54,175 nucleotides of DNA from Streptomyces silaceus (GTDB taxonomy: Bacteria; Actinomycetota; Actinomycetes; Streptomycetales; Streptomycetaceae), in NCBI RefSeq assembly GCF_001419745.1, contig NZ_LIRJ01000123.1, positions 1 through 54,175 on the forward strand, given 5' to 3'. Positions within the stretch are counted from its first letter, which is position 1; each line of letters opens with the position of its first letter. Made by a program: the position numbers and the translations under genes. Of the stretch, positions 39,900 to 52,994 are shown piece by piece. The notes beneath the pieces are model-generated. The model had not been told where the DNA came from and did not search any database. It saw only the letters and a program-made list of their open reading frames with translations.

Positions 39900-39919
39900 G
39901 TAACTCACTGTGAGGTTAC
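39900..39919. promoter_or_regulatory. BldD-type operator overlapping the bldD -10 element
   Basis: A 20-bp near-palindrome, GTAAC and GTTAC ends around TCACTGTGAG, matches the BldD consensus half sites (T-n-A-C-n-C ... G-T-n-A) with one central mismatch. It covers the predicted bldD -10 hexamer, so BldD bound here would block its own promoter. Confidence 0.7.
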
Positions 39920-39942
39920 GCAGCGTTACTTGCTTGCGTCAA
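39913..39942 (-). promoter_or_regulatory. bldD promoter
   Basis: On the minus strand TTGACG (39942-39937) and TAACCT (39918-39913) are 18 nt apart. Transcription would start near 39906, giving a leader of about 55 nt with GGGGAGC ahead of the ATG. Confidence 0.7.
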
Positions 39943-40034
39943 GCCGAATGGTCCGTACCGCCCCTTCGGTGGAGGGTGATGACGTGGCCCGTCATCAGTG
40001 CTGGTACTGTGGATGGCGCAATTTCGACGTCCTT

Positions 40035-40639
<605 letters not shown>

Positions 40640-40724
40640 GACCGGCTTCCTCCCTCACGGGCCCGGGGCACACCCCTGCGCGCCCGCGTGCCCGCAAGAC
40701 CTCCTCACACCGGAGTACACCCAG

Positions 40725-41702
40725 ATGATGCGACACCTCATCTCGGCCGCCGACCTCTCCCGCGACGACGCCGTCCTGATCCTCGACACGGCCGAGGAGA
40801 TGGCGCGGGTCGCCGACCGGCCGATCAAGAAGCTCCCCGCGCTGCGCGGGCGCACCGTGGTCAACCTCTTCTTCGAGGACTCGACCCGCACCCGGATCTC
40901 CTTCGAGGCCGCCGAGAAGCGCCTCTCCGCCGACGTCATCAACTTCGCGGCCAAGGGCTCCTCGGTCTCCAAGGGCGAGTCCCTCAAGGACACCGCCCAG
41001 ACCCTGGAGGCGATGGGCGTCGACGCCGTCGTCATCCGCCACGGCGCCTCCGGCGCCCCCTACCGCCTGGCGACCTCCGGCTGGATCGACGCCGCCGTCA
41101 TCAACGCGGGCGACGGCACCCACCAGCACCCCACCCAGGCCCTGCTCGACGCCTTCACCATGCGGCGCCGCCTCGTCGGCCCCGACGCCGGCCTCGGCCA
41201 GGACCTGGCGGGCAAGCACATCACGCTCGTCGGCGACGTCCTGCACAGCCGTGTGGCCCGCTCGAACGTGGACCTGCTGCACACCCTCGGCGCCGAGGTC
41301 ACCCTGGTCGCCCCGCCCACCCTGGTGCCGGTCGGCGTCGAGAGCTGGCCCTGCGAGGTCTCGTACGACCTGGACCGGGTGCTGCCGAAGTCCGACGCCG
41401 TGATGATGCTGCGGGTGCAGCGCGAGCGCATGAACGCCGCGTTCTTCCCCACCGAGCGCGAGTACTCGCGGCGCTACGGCCTGGACGGCGAGCGCATGGC
41501 GAAGATGCCCGAGCACGCCATCGTGATGCACCCGGGCCCGATGGTCCGCGGCATGGAGATCACCGCCGAGGTCGCCGACTCCGACCGCTGCACGGTCGTC
41601 GAGCAGGTCGCCAACGGCGTCTCCATCCGCATGGCCGTCCTCTATCTGCTGCTGGGCGGCAACGAGCCCGCCAGCACCCACCCCCGTACCGAGGAGAAGT
41701 AA
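40725..41702 (+). CDS. pyrB: Aspartate carbamoyltransferase catalytic subunit
   Basis: PyrB makes carbamoyl-aspartate, the committed step of pyrimidine synthesis. The 325-aa protein has [19 protein letters not shown] (carbamoyl-phosphate site), [34 protein letters not shown] and [12 protein letters not shown]. Two consecutive ATG codons (40725, 40728) can start it; the first is given. No pyrI regulatory gene is present, as usual for Gram-positive bacteria. pyrC follows after 4 nt. Confidence 0.96.
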   Translation: MMRHLISAADLSRDDAVLILDTAEEMARVADRPIKKLPALRGRTVVNLFFEDSTRTRISFEAAEKRLSADVINFAAKGSSVSKGESLKDTAQTLEAMGVDAVVIRHGASGAPYRLATSGWIDAAVINAGDGTHQHPTQALLDAFTMRRRLVGPDAGLGQDLAGKHITLVGDVLHSRVARSNVDLLHTLGAEVTLVAPPTLVPVGVESWPCEVSYDLDRVLPKSDAVMMLRVQRERMNAAFFPTEREYSRRYGLDGERMAKMPEHAIVMHPGPMVRGMEITAEVADSDRCTVVEQVANGVSIRMAVLYLLLGGNEPASTHPRTEEK

Positions 41703-41706
41703 GAAC

Positions 41707-42993
41707 ATGAGCAAGATCCTGATCCGTGGTGCGAAGGTGCTCGGCGGCGAGGCGCAGGACGTCCTGATCGACGGCGAGACCATCGAGGCCGTCGGCGCCG
41801 GGCTCTGTGCCGAGGGCGCCGAGGTCGTCGAGGCCGAGGGCAAGGTCCTCCTGCCGGGCCTGGTCGACCTCCACACCCACCTGCGCGAGCCGGGCCGCGA
41901 GGACTCCGAGACCGTCCTGACCGGCACCCGCGCCGCCGCCTCCGGTGGCTACACCGCCGTGTTCGCCATGGCCAACACCTTCCCCGTCGCCGACACCGCC
42001 GGCGTCGTCGAGCAGGTCTACCGCCTCGGCAAGGAGTCCGGCTACTGCGACGTGCAGCCCATCGGCGCCGTCACCGTGGGCCTGGAGGGCAAGAAGCTCG
42101 CCGAGCTCGGCGCCATGCACGAGTCCGCCGCCGGCGTCACCGTCTTCTCCGACGACGGCAAGTGCGTCGACGACGCCGTGATCATGCGCCGCGCCCTGGA
42201 GTACGTGAAGGCCTTCGGCGGCGTCGTCGCCCAGCACGCGCAGGAGCCGCGGCTCACCGAGGGCGCCCAGATGAACGAGGGCGTCGTCTCCGCGGAGCTC
42301 GGCCTCGGCGGCTGGCCCGCCGTCGCCGAGGAGTCGATCATCGCGCGTGACGTGCTCCTCGCCGAGCACGTGGGCTCGCGGGTGCACATCTGCCACCTGT
42401 CGACCGCCGGGTCCGTGGAGATCGTGCGCTGGGCCAAGTCGCGCGGCATCGACGTCACCGCCGAGGTCACCCCGCACCACCTGCTCCTCACCGACGAGAT
42501 GGTGCGCACGTACAACCCGGTCTACAAGGTCAACCCGCCGCTGCGCACCGAGCGCGACGTCATGGCGCTGCGCGAGGCCCTCGCCGACGGCACCATCGAC
42601 ATCGTCGCCACCGACCACGCCCCGCACCCCCACGAGGACAAGGACTGCGAGTGGGCCGCGGCCGCCATGGGCATGGTCGGCCTGGAGACCGCGCTCTCCG
42701 TCGTCCAGGCGACGATGGTCGAGACGGGCCTGCTGACCTGGGAGGCCGTCGCCGACCGGATGTCCGTCAAGCCGGCGGAGATCGGGCAGGCGACCGGCCA
42801 TGGACGTCCCGTCTCGGCAGGTGAGCCCGCCAACCTGGTTCTGGTCGATGCCGATTACCGTGGAGCAGTGGACCCCGCGGGCTTCGCCTCGCGCAGCCGC
42901 AACACTCCCTACGAGGGCCGTGAGCTGCCGGGCCGCGTCACGCACACGTGGCTCCGGGGTCGGGCCACGCTCGTCGACGGGAAGCTCGCGTGA
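41707..42993 (+). CDS. pyrC: Dihydroorotase
   Basis: PyrC cyclises carbamoyl-aspartate to dihydroorotate. The 428-aa amidohydrolase has the zinc motif VDLHTHLREPGREDSE, further metal ligands in HICHLSTAGSVEIVR and VTPHHLLL, and the catalytic Asp in IVATDHAPHPHEDKD. It is the class I type associated with PyrB in bacteria. Its TGA overlaps the next gene's GTG by four bases (GTGA). Confidence 0.96.
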   Translation: MSKILIRGAKVLGGEAQDVLIDGETIEAVGAGLCAEGAEVVEAEGKVLLPGLVDLHTHLREPGREDSETVLTGTRAAASGGYTAVFAMANTFPVADTAGVVEQVYRLGKESGYCDVQPIGAVTVGLEGKKLAELGAMHESAAGVTVFSDDGKCVDDAVIMRRALEYVKAFGGVVAQHAQEPRLTEGAQMNEGVVSAELGLGGWPAVAEESIIARDVLLAEHVGSRVHICHLSTAGSVEIVRWAKSRGIDVTAEVTPHHLLLTDEMVRTYNPVYKVNPPLRTERDVMALREALADGTIDIVATDHAPHPHEDKDCEWAAAAMGMVGLETALSVVQATMVETGLLTWEAVADRMSVKPAEIGQATGHGRPVSAGEPANLVLVDADYRGAVDPAGFASRSRNTPYEGRELPGRVTHTWLRGRATLVDGKLA

Positions 42994-43562
42994 CATCTCT
43001 TCTTCAACTGGCCGCCGAGAAGGAATCGGCGGACGTGACCGACTGGGCCGCACGCATCGGCTGGGTCGTCGGACTGCTCTTCTTCATCGCGCTCGTCTAC
43101 TGGCTGATGCGCGAGGGCTGGAAGTGGCGCGGCACGCTCCAGGGCGACCTGCCCGAGCTGCCCGGCGCGCCGAGCGAGCCGGGTCCGGCGAGACTTGAGC
43201 TGAGCGGCCGGTACCACGGCTCCACCTCGGCCGGGCAGTGGCTCGACCGCATCGTGGCGCACGGCCTCGGCACCCGCAGTCGCGTCGAGCTGACGCTCAC
43301 CGACGCGGGTCTGGACGTCGTACGCCCCGGCGCCACCGACTTCTTCGTCCCGGCCGGCCAACTGCGCGAGGCCCGCCTCGACAAGGGCATCGCCGGCAAG
43401 GTCCTCGCGGAGGGCGGTCTGCTGATCGTCACCTGGGAGCACGGCGGGAAGCTGATCGACTCCGGTTTCCGCTCGGACCACGCGGCCGAGCAGGCGGAGT
43501 GGGTCGAGACCATCAACAACATGATCACCACCACCAGCACGACGGAAGGCACCGCACGATGA
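42990..43562 (+). CDS. Single-span membrane protein with PH-like domain in the pyr operon
   Basis: A 190-aa protein of unknown function. A membrane helix at about residues 23-42 ([18 protein letters not shown]) follows a short polar N terminus; residues ~65-180 look like a beta-rich PH-like domain ([45 protein letters not shown], then [22 protein letters not shown]). The GTG start overlaps the pyrC stop and its stop overlaps the carA start, so it is co-translated with pyrimidine enzymes. That position is conserved in Streptomyces as I recall, which argues for a real but unknown role. Confidence 0.85.
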   Translation: MTSLLQLAAEKESADVTDWAARIGWVVGLLFFIALVYWLMREGWKWRGTLQGDLPELPGAPSEPGPARLELSGRYHGSTSAGQWLDRIVAHGLGTRSRVELTLTDAGLDVVRPGATDFFVPAGQLREARLDKGIAGKVLAEGGLLIVTWEHGGKLIDSGFRSDHAAEQAEWVETINNMITTTSTTEGTAR

Positions 43563-44693
43563 CGACCTCCACCAGGGGAGCCAGCAAGGTTCCTGCCGTA
43601 CTCGTCCTGGAGGACGGCCGCATCTTCCGCGGCCGTGCCTACGGGGCCGTGGGGGAGACCTTCGGTGAAGCGGTGTTCTCCACCGGCATGACCGGCTACC
43701 AGGAGACCCTCACCGACCCCTCGTACGACCGCCAGATCGTGGTCGCCACCGCCCCGCAGATCGGCAACACGGGCTGGAACGACGAGGACGACGAGTCGAG
43801 CCGCATCTGGGTCTCCGGGTACGTGGTCCGCGACCCCGCCCGCATCCCCTCGAACTGGCGGGCGAAGCGCTCGCTCGACGACGAGCTGGTCAACCAGGGC
43901 ATCGTCGGCATCTCCGGCATCGACACCCGCGCCCTCACCCGCCACCTGCGCGAGCGCGGCTCCATGCGCTCCGGCATCTTCTCCGGTGACGCGCTGGCCA
44001 AGGACGCCGAGCTGCTCGCCCGCGTGCAGGCCCAGCCCCAGATGAAGGGCGCGAGCCTGTACGAGGAGGTCGCCACCAAGGAGACCTACGTCGTCCCGGC
44101 GATCGGCGAGAAGAAGTTCACCGTCGCCGCCATCGACCTCGGCATCAAGGGCATGACCCCGCACCGCATGGCCGAGCGCGGCATCGAGGTGCACGTCCTG
44201 CCCGCCACCGCCACCGAGGAGGACGTGTACGCGGTCGCCCCCGACGGCGTGTTCTTCTCCAACGGCCCGGGCGACCCGGCCACCGCCGAGGGCCCGGTCG
44301 CGCTCATGACCGCCGTCCTCCAGCGCAGGACGCCGCTCTTCGGCATCTGCTTCGGCAACCAGATCCTCGGCCGCGCCCTCGGCTTCGGCACCTACAAGCT
44401 GAAGTACGGCCACCGCGGCATCAACCAGCCGGTGCAGGACCGCACCACCGGCAAGGTCGAGGTCACCGCGCACAACCACGGCTTCGCGGTCGACGCGCCG
44501 CTCGACAAGGTCAGCGAGACGCCCTTCGGCCGCGCCGAGGTCTCCCACGTCTGTCTCAACGACGACGTCGTCGAGGGCCTCCAGCTGCTCGACCAGCCGG
44601 CCTTCTCGGTGCAGTACCACCCGGAGGCCGCCGCGGGCCCGCACGACGCCGCCTACCTCTTCGACCGCTTCGTATCCCTGATGGAGGGCCAGC

Positions 44694-44701
<8 letters not shown>
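43559..44701 (+). CDS. carA: Carbamoyl-phosphate synthase small (glutaminase) subunit
   Basis: CarA hydrolyses glutamine to feed ammonia to CarB. The 380-aa protein has the N-terminal domain ([41 protein letters not shown]) and a C-terminal class I amidotransferase domain with [10 protein letters not shown], the nucleophile motif [13 protein letters not shown] and the His/Glu of [13 protein letters not shown]. Start ATG overlaps the upstream stop (ATGA), and the gene overlaps carB by 8 nt. Confidence 0.97.
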
Positions 44702-48002
<3,301 letters not shown>

Positions 48003-48010
48003 CAGCCCAC

Positions 48011-48042
48011 AAGGGGGACACCGACACCACGGTGTCCCCCTT
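48011..48042 (+). terminator. Terminator-like hairpin between carB and pyrD
   Basis: A perfect 13-bp stem (AAGGGGGACACCG / CGGTGTCCCCCTT) around a 6-nt loop begins 8 nt after carB and ends only 18 nt before the pyrD start, followed by CTGG. It sits inside the presumed pyr operon, so it may attenuate pyrDF or protect the upstream mRNA. Confidence 0.7.
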
Positions 48043-48060
48043 CTGGTGAGGACACCTCTC

Positions 48061-49167
48061 ATGTACAAGCTCTTCTTCGACCTCGTCTTCAAGCGCATGG
48101 ACCCCGAGAAGGCGCACTACCTGGCCTTCCGCTGGATCCGCCTCGCGGCCCGCGTCCCCGTCCTGCGCACGTTCGTCGCGGCCGTCCTCGCGCCGCGCCA
48201 CAAGGAGCTGCGCACCGAGGCCTTCGGGCTGCGGATGCACGGCCCCTTCGGGCTCGCCGCCGGCTTCGACAAGAACGCCGTCGCCATCGACGGCATGTCG
48301 ATGCTCGGCTTCGACCACGTCGAGATCGGCACGGTCACCGGCGAGCCGCAGCCCGGCAACCCCAAGAAGCGGCTGTTCCGCCTGGTCCCGGACCGCGCGC
48401 TGATCAACCGCATGGGCTTCAACAACGAGGGCTCGGCGGCCGTCGCCGAGCGCCTCGCGGCGCGTACGCCCGTCTTCAGGACGGTCGTCGGCGTGAACAT
48501 CGGCAAGACCAAGGTCGTCCCCGAGGAGGAGGCCGCCGCCGACTACGTGAAGTCGACCGAGCGCCTGGCCCGCCACGCCGACTACCTCGTGGTCAACGTC
48601 TCCTCCCCGAACACCCCGGGCCTGCGCAACCTCCAGGCCACCGAGTCGCTGCGGCCCCTGCTGAGCGCCGTGCGCGAGGCCGCCGACCGCAGCGTCGAGG
48701 GCCGCCGCGTCCCGCTGCTCGTCAAGATCGCGCCGGACCTGGCCGACGAGGACGTCGACGCGGTCGCCGACCTCGCCGTCGAGCTCGGCCTGGACGGCAT
48801 CATCGCCACGAACACCACCATCGCGCGCGAGGGACTCGGTCTGACCTCCGACCCCGCCCTCTACGGGGAGACCGGCGGACTGTCCGGGGCGCCCCTGAAG
48901 GAGCGCTCCCTGGAGGTCCTGCGCCGCCTCTACGCGCGCGTGGGCGACCGGATCACCCTGGTGGGCGTCGGCGGCATCGAGAACGCCGAGGACGCCTGGC
49001 AGCGCATCCTCGCGGGCGCCACCCTGATCCAGGGCTACAGCGCCTTCATCTACGAGGGTCCCTTCTGGGGCCGCGCGATCCACAAGGGCCTCGCCGCGCG
49101 CCTGCGCACCAGCCCGTACGCCACCCTCGCCGACGCGGTCGGCGCCGACGTGAGGAAGCCCGCATGA
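48061..49167 (+). CDS. pyrD: Dihydroorotate dehydrogenase (quinone), class 2
   Basis: PyrD oxidises dihydroorotate to orotate with FMN and membrane quinone. The 368-aa protein has the class 2 N-terminal membrane-contact helices ([23 protein letters not shown]), [30 protein letters not shown], the active-site serine segment [15 protein letters not shown], and FMN-binding [13 protein letters not shown] with [13 protein letters not shown] chose ATG 48061 with GTGAGGA upstream; a GTG at 48046 would add five residues. Confidence 0.95.
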   Translation: MYKLFFDLVFKRMDPEKAHYLAFRWIRLAARVPVLRTFVAAVLAPRHKELRTEAFGLRMHGPFGLAAGFDKNAVAIDGMSMLGFDHVEIGTVTGEPQPGNPKKRLFRLVPDRALINRMGFNNEGSAAVAERLAARTPVFRTVVGVNIGKTKVVPEEEAAADYVKSTERLARHADYLVVNVSSPNTPGLRNLQATESLRPLLSAVREAADRSVEGRRVPLLVKIAPDLADEDVDAVADLAVELGLDGIIATNTTIAREGLGLTSDPALYGETGGLSGAPLKERSLEVLRRLYARVGDRITLVGVGGIENAEDAWQRILAGATLIQGYSAFIYEGPFWGRAIHKGLAARLRTSPYATLADAVGADVRKPA

Positions 49168-50009
49168 GCCCCCTGGAGCCCTTCGGCACGCGCCTGCGCC
49201 ACGCCATGGACGAGCGCGGTCCCCTGTGCGTCGGCATCGACCCGCACGCCTCGCTGCTGTCCGCCTGGGGCCTGAACGACGACATCGCGGGCCTGGAGCG
49301 GTTCACGCGCACCGTCGTCGAGGCGCTGGCCGGCACGGTCGCCGTGTTCAAGCCGCAGAGCGCCTTCTTCGAGCGCTTCGGCTCGCGCGGCGTCGCCGTG
49401 CTGGAGAAGGCGGTCGAGGAGCTGCGCGCGGCCGGCGCCCTGGTCGTCATGGACGCCAAGCGCGGCGACATCGGCTCGACCATGGCCGCGTACGCCGAGA
49501 CCTTCCTGCACAAGGACTCGCCGCTGTTCAGCGACGCGCTCACGGTCTCGCCCTACCTCGGGTACGGCTCCCTGAAGCCGGCCGTCGACCTCGCGCGCGA
49601 GAACGGCGCCGGGCTCTTCGTGCTCGCGCTGACCTCCAACCCCGAGGGCGCCGAGGTGCAGCACGCGGTGCGCGAGGACGGGCGCACGGTCGGGGCCACG
49701 ATCCTCGGCCACCTCGCCGCGGAGAACGCCGGGGCGGCGCCCCTGGGGTCCTTCGGCGCGGTCGTCGGCGCGACGCTGGGCGACCTGTCCTCGTACGACC
49801 TCGCGGTCAACGGTCCGCTGCTCGCTCCGGGCATCGGCGCGCAGGGGGCGACCCCGGCCGACCTGCCGGGCGTGTTCGGCGCGGCCGTGCGCAACGTGGT
49901 GCCGAGCGTCAGCCGGGGCGTCCTGCGCAACGGACCCGACGTCGGGGGCCTGCGCGACTCCGCGGCGCGCTTCGCGGACGAGATCAGGGCGGCCGTCGAA
50001 GCGGCCTGA
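49164..50009 (+). CDS. pyrF: Orotidine 5'-phosphate decarboxylase
   Basis: PyrF converts OMP to UMP, the last step of the pathway. The 281-aa protein is the longer actinobacterial/mycobacterial type, with LCVGIDPHASLLSAWGL, the FKPQSAFFERFG segment and the catalytic VVMDAKRGDIGSTMAAYAETFL. Its ATG overlaps the pyrD stop (ATGA). It ends the pyr operon; no clear terminator follows within 100 nt. Confidence 0.95.
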   Translation: MSPLEPFGTRLRHAMDERGPLCVGIDPHASLLSAWGLNDDIAGLERFTRTVVEALAGTVAVFKPQSAFFERFGSRGVAVLEKAVEELRAAGALVVMDAKRGDIGSTMAAYAETFLHKDSPLFSDALTVSPYLGYGSLKPAVDLARENGAGLFVLALTSNPEGAEVQHAVREDGRTVGATILGHLAAENAGAAPLGSFGAVVGATLGDLSSYDLAVNGPLLAPGIGAQGATPADLPGVFGAAVRNVVPSVSRGVLRNGPDVGGLRDSAARFADEIRAAVEAA

Positions 50010-50127
50010 GCGGCGTGTCGAGCCCCGCGCATACGTTCCGTTGGCGGGTCACCACCCCAAATCCGGTGCGAAATGCCCGATATGTACGTCTCGGCAGAGG
50101 CTGACCAGGACTTTTCGTCTGTTCTCG

Positions 50128-50156
50128 CTGACTCGGGCGGCCTTGGCCGCTAGTCT
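50128..50156 (+). promoter_or_regulatory. Candidate upstream promoter of sIHF
   Basis: CTGACT at 50128-50133 and TAGTCT at 50151-50156 are 17 nt apart, about 110 nt before the sIHF start. Confidence 0.45.
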
Positions 50157-50189
50157 CCGACGAGAGCCAACGGGCAAGCGCGTTGCACG

Positions 50190-50218
50190 TTGCTCACCAG
50201 GTGTGGGGCGACTAGGTT
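50190..50218 (+). promoter_or_regulatory. Candidate downstream promoter of sIHF
   Basis: TTGCTC at 50190-50195 and TAGGTT at 50213-50218 are 17 nt apart and would give a leader of about 40 nt. Of the two tandem candidates this is the better match. Confidence 0.55.
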
Positions 50219-50265
50219 CCTCACCGGTCCGTATCCGACAGTTCGACATCCGAGGTGACGTAGGC

Positions 50266-50592
50266 GTGGCTCTTCCGCCCCTTACCCCTGAACAGCGCGC
50301 AGCCGCGCTCGAAAAGGCCGCCGCGGCTCGCCGGGAGCGGGCCGAGGTGAAGAATCGACTCAAGCACTCCGGCGCCTCCCTTCACGAGGTCATCAAGCAG
50401 GGCCAGGAGAACGACGTCATCGGCAAGATGAAGGTCTCCGCTCTCCTGGAGTCCCTGCCGGGCGTGGGCAAGGTCCGCGCCAAGCAGATCATGGAGCGCC
50501 TTGGCATCTCCGAAAGCCGCCGCGTACGCGGTCTCGGCTCCAACCAGATCGCGTCGCTCGAGCGCGAGTTCGGTGGCAGTGCCGCCGGCTGA
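50266..50592 (+). CDS. Streptomyces integration host factor sIHF
   Basis: sIHF (the streptomycete mIHF homologue) is a small nucleoid-associated protein that affects DNA topology, sporulation septation and antibiotic production. The 108-aa protein starts [33 protein letters not shown] (long helix) and has the H2TH DNA-binding region [39 protein letters not shown] chose the GTG at 50266 after GAGGTGA; an open frame back to 50041 has a different codon pattern and contains the promoters. gmk follows. Confidence 0.94.
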   Translation: MALPPLTPEQRAAALEKAAAARRERAEVKNRLKHSGASLHEVIKQGQENDVIGKMKVSALLESLPGVGKVRAKQIMERLGISESRRVRGLGSNQIASLEREFGGSAAG

Positions 50593-50593
50593 T

Positions 50594-50615
50594 GTTCTCA
50601 GGCACTCCTGAGAAC
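50594..50615 (+). other. Perfect hairpin between sIHF and gmk
   Basis: GTTCTCAGG and CCTGAGAAC pair perfectly over 9 bp with a CACT loop, 2 nt after the sIHF stop and 16 nt before the gmk ATG. It is less GC-rich than terminators here and has no U tract. It could be an RNA-processing or attenuation element, or a protein-binding palindrome. Confidence 0.7.
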
Positions 50616-50630
50616 CTGGATAATCGCTGC

Positions 50631-51188
50631 ATGAGTGAACGTCCGCGGCTGACCGTGCTCTCCGGCCCCTCCGGGGTCGGCAAGAGCACGGTCGTCGCCC
50701 ATATGCGCAAGGAACACCCCGACGTCTGGCTCTCGGTCTCGGCCACCACACGCAAGCCGCGCCCCGGTGAGAAGCACGGTGTCCAGTACTTCTTCGTCTC
50801 CGACGAGGAGATGGACAAGCTGATCGCCAACGGCGAGCTCCTGGAGTGGGCCGAGTTCGCGGGCAACCGCTACGGCACACCCCGCCGCGCGGTGCTGGAA
50901 CGTCTGGAGGCGGGCGAGCCGGTCCTCCTGGAGATCGACCTGCAGGGCGCGCGCCTGGTGCGCGAGTCGATGCCCGAGGCGCAGCTGGTCTTCCTGGCTC
51001 CGCCGAGCTGGGACGAGCTGGTCCGCCGGCTCACCGGCCGGGGCACCGAGGCGCCCGAGGTGATCGAGCGCAGGCTCGCCGCCGCCAAGGTGGAGCTCGC
51101 CGCCGAGGCCGAGTTCGACACGACCCTGGTCAATACCTCCGTCGAGGACGTGGCGCGTGAGCTGCTAGCCTTGATGAAGGTTCTTTGA
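50631..51188 (+). CDS. gmk: Guanylate kinase
   Basis: Gmk phosphorylates GMP to GDP. The 185-aa protein begins (M)[20 protein letters not shown] (P-loop) and shows the GMP-binding [30 protein letters not shown] and [13 protein letters not shown] chose the ATG at 50631, where conservation begins. An in-frame ATG at 50592, overlapping the sIHF stop, would add 13 residues translated through the hairpin at 50594-50615; neither start has a strong ribosome-binding site. rpoZ follows after 51 nt. Confidence 0.94.
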   Translation: MSERPRLTVLSGPSGVGKSTVVAHMRKEHPDVWLSVSATTRKPRPGEKHGVQYFFVSDEEMDKLIANGELLEWAEFAGNRYGTPRRAVLERLEAGEPVLLEIDLQGARLVRESMPEAQLVFLAPPSWDELVRRLTGRGTEAPEVIERRLAAAKVELAAEAEFDTTLVNTSVEDVARELLALMKVL

Positions 51189-51239
51189 TCTTTACCCCTG
51201 TCTCGACCCTCTGGTCTTGACCCCATCGGAAGGCAGAGA

Positions 51240-51512
51240 GTGTCCTCTTCCATCACCGCGCCCGAGGGCATCATCAACCCGCCGATTGATGAGCTGCTCG
51301 AAGCAACCGACTCGAAGTACAGCCTGGTGATCTACGCCGCCAAGCGCGCCCGTCAGATCAACGCGTACTACTCGCAGCTCGGTGAGGGCCTCCTGGAGTA
51401 CGTCGGCCCCCTGGTGGACACGCACGTCCACGAGAAGCCGCTGTCGATCGCGCTCCGCGAGATCAACGCGGGTCTGCTGACGTCCGAGGCCATCGAGGGC
51501 CCCGCCCAGTAA
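51240..51512 (+). CDS. rpoZ: RNA polymerase omega subunit
   Basis: Omega helps assemble and stabilise RNA polymerase; in Streptomyces rpoZ mutants are impaired in antibiotics and morphology. The 90-aa protein starts at GTG as (M)[21 protein letters not shown] and has the typical [20 protein letters not shown] and [13 protein letters not shown]. gmk-rpoZ-coaBC is a widely conserved order. A strong terminator follows. Confidence 0.96.
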   Translation: MSSSITAPEGIINPPIDELLEATDSKYSLVIYAAKRARQINAYYSQLGEGLLEYVGPLVDTHVHEKPLSIALREINAGLLTSEAIEGPAQ

Positions 51513-51526
51513 GCGTTCGCGCCTTT

Positions 51527-51565
51527 CACCACAGGCCCGGCAGCACGGCTGCCGGGCCTGTGGTG
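51527..51565 (+). terminator. Terminator after rpoZ
   Basis: A perfect 18-bp stem (CACCACAGGCCCGGCAGC with its complement) around a 3-nt loop starts 14 nt after the rpoZ stop. It separates gmk-rpoZ from coaBC. Confidence 0.85.
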
Positions 51566-51624
51566 TGTCATGGAGTGGTACGCATCCGAACGCGTACGCA
51601 TCCGAGTGCGGGGAGACAGAGGCA

Positions 51625-52830
51625 GTGGCCGAGAAGCCGAAGGTAGTCCTGGGGGTCAGCGGGGGCATCGCCGCCTACAAGGCGTGCGAGCTGCTGCGGA
51701 GGCTCACCGAGTCGGGCCATGACGTACGCGTCGTGCCCACCGAGTCGGCGCTGCACTTCGTCGGCGCGGCGACCTGGTCGGCGCTCTCCGGCAACCCCGT
51801 CTCCACCGAGGTCTGGTCCGACGTCCACGAGGTGCCGCACGTGCGCATCGGGCAGCACGCCGACCTTGTGATCGTCGCCCCCGCCACCGCCGACATGCTC
51901 GCCAAGGCCGCCCACGGCCTGGCCGACGACCTGCTCACGAACACGCTCCTGACGGCCCGCTGTCCGGTGATGTTCGCCCCGGCGATGCACACGGAGATGT
52001 GGGAGCACCCGGCCACCCAGGAGAACGTCGCCACGCTGCGCCGCCGCGGTGCCCTGGTCGTCGAGCCCGCCGTCGGCCGCCTCACCGGCGTCGACACGGG
52101 CAAGGGCCGCTTCCCCGACCCCGTCGAGCTCTTCGAGGTCGCGCGGCGCGTGCTCGCCCGTGGCGACCTGGCGCGGGACCTCGAAGGACGCCATGTCGTC
52201 GTGAGCGCCGGCGGCACCCGTGAGCCCCTCGACCCCGTCCGCTTCCTGGGCAACCGCTCCTCGGGCAAGCAGGGCTACGCGCTGGCCCGCAGCGCCGCCG
52301 CCCGCGGCGCCCGCGTGACGCTCGTGGCGGCGAACGCGGCGCTGCCCGACCCGGCGGGCGTGGACGTCGTGCCGGTCGGCACCGCCGTGCAGCTGCGCGA
52401 GGCCGTCCTGAAGGCCGCGGCCGACGCCGACGCCGTCGTGATGGCGGCCGCCGTGGCGGACTTCCGCCCCGCGGCGTACGCCGCAGGGAAGATCAAGAAG
52501 AAGGACGGCGAGGAGCCGGCGCCGATCGCCCTGGTCCGCAACCCCGACATCCTCGCCGAGGTCGCGGGGGAGCGGCAGCGCCCCGGCCAGGTGGTCGTCG
52601 GCTTCGCCGCCGAGACCGACGACGTCCTCGCCAACGGCCGCGCCAAGCTCGCGCGCAAGGGCTGCGACCTGCTGGTCGTCAACGAGGTCGGGGAGCGCAA
52701 GACCTTCGGCTCCGAGGAGAACGAGGCGGTCGTGCTGGGCGCCGACGGCAGCGAGACGCCGGTGCCGTACGGTCCCAAGGAGGCCCTCGCGGACACGGTC
52801 TGGGACCTGGTCGCCGAGCGCCTGTCCTGA
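51625..52830 (+). CDS. coaBC: Phosphopantothenoylcysteine synthetase/decarboxylase CoaBC (Dfp)
   Basis: This bifunctional enzyme joins cysteine to 4'-phosphopantothenate and decarboxylates the product in coenzyme A synthesis. The 401-aa protein has the N-terminal flavoprotein CoaC domain (VLGVSGGIAAYKACELL, APAMHTEMWEHPATQENV) and the C-terminal CoaB domain (VVVSAGGTREPLDPVRFLGNRSSGKQGYALA, VMAAAVADFRPAAYAAGKIKKKDGE, LLVVNEVGERKTFGSEENE). Start is the GTG at 51625 after GGGGAGA; a frame from 51565 adds 20 non-conserved residues. Confidence 0.95.
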   Translation: MAEKPKVVLGVSGGIAAYKACELLRRLTESGHDVRVVPTESALHFVGAATWSALSGNPVSTEVWSDVHEVPHVRIGQHADLVIVAPATADMLAKAAHGLADDLLTNTLLTARCPVMFAPAMHTEMWEHPATQENVATLRRRGALVVEPAVGRLTGVDTGKGRFPDPVELFEVARRVLARGDLARDLEGRHVVVSAGGTREPLDPVRFLGNRSSGKQGYALARSAAARGARVTLVAANAALPDPAGVDVVPVGTAVQLREAVLKAAADADAVVMAAAVADFRPAAYAAGKIKKKDGEEPAPIALVRNPDILAEVAGERQRPGQVVVGFAAETDDVLANGRAKLARKGCDLLVVNEVGERKTFGSEENEAVVLGADGSETPVPYGPKEALADTVWDLVAERLS

Positions 52831-52902
52831 GCGAGCCCTCCTGAGCCCGGCAGGGAGCCGCCACGTCTCACCCCGTCTCGCCATTCGGACAAAAAAGTGT
52901 GA

Positions 52903-52984
52903 CGGATCCTGTCCGATCCGCGATGCAGCCAAGATCGCCCGAGGTCCGCACCTTTCGGCTCTTGGCCGAACTTGGCTGCTTTTC
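52903..52984 (+). terminator. Tandem hairpins with U tract between coaBC and metK
   Basis: Hairpin A pairs CGGATC with GATCCG (52903-52920). Hairpin B pairs GCAGCCAAG (52925-52933) with CTTGGCTGC (52971-52979), encloses an inner TTCGGC/GCCGAA hairpin, and is followed at once by TTTTCT. This is a plausible terminator for coaBC, but the multi-hairpin shape and the U tract are unusual here and it might be a small RNA or attenuator. The rest of the 431-nt gap 52831-53261 holds the putative metK promoter and leader and no gene. Confidence 0.55.
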
Positions 52985-52994
52985 TACGAATCCC

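Noticed and set aside
50041..50265. N-terminal extension of sIHF
   Set aside because: The open frame continues upstream but contains two promoter-like pairs, and the extension does not resemble known sIHF, which starts at [10 protein letters not shown].
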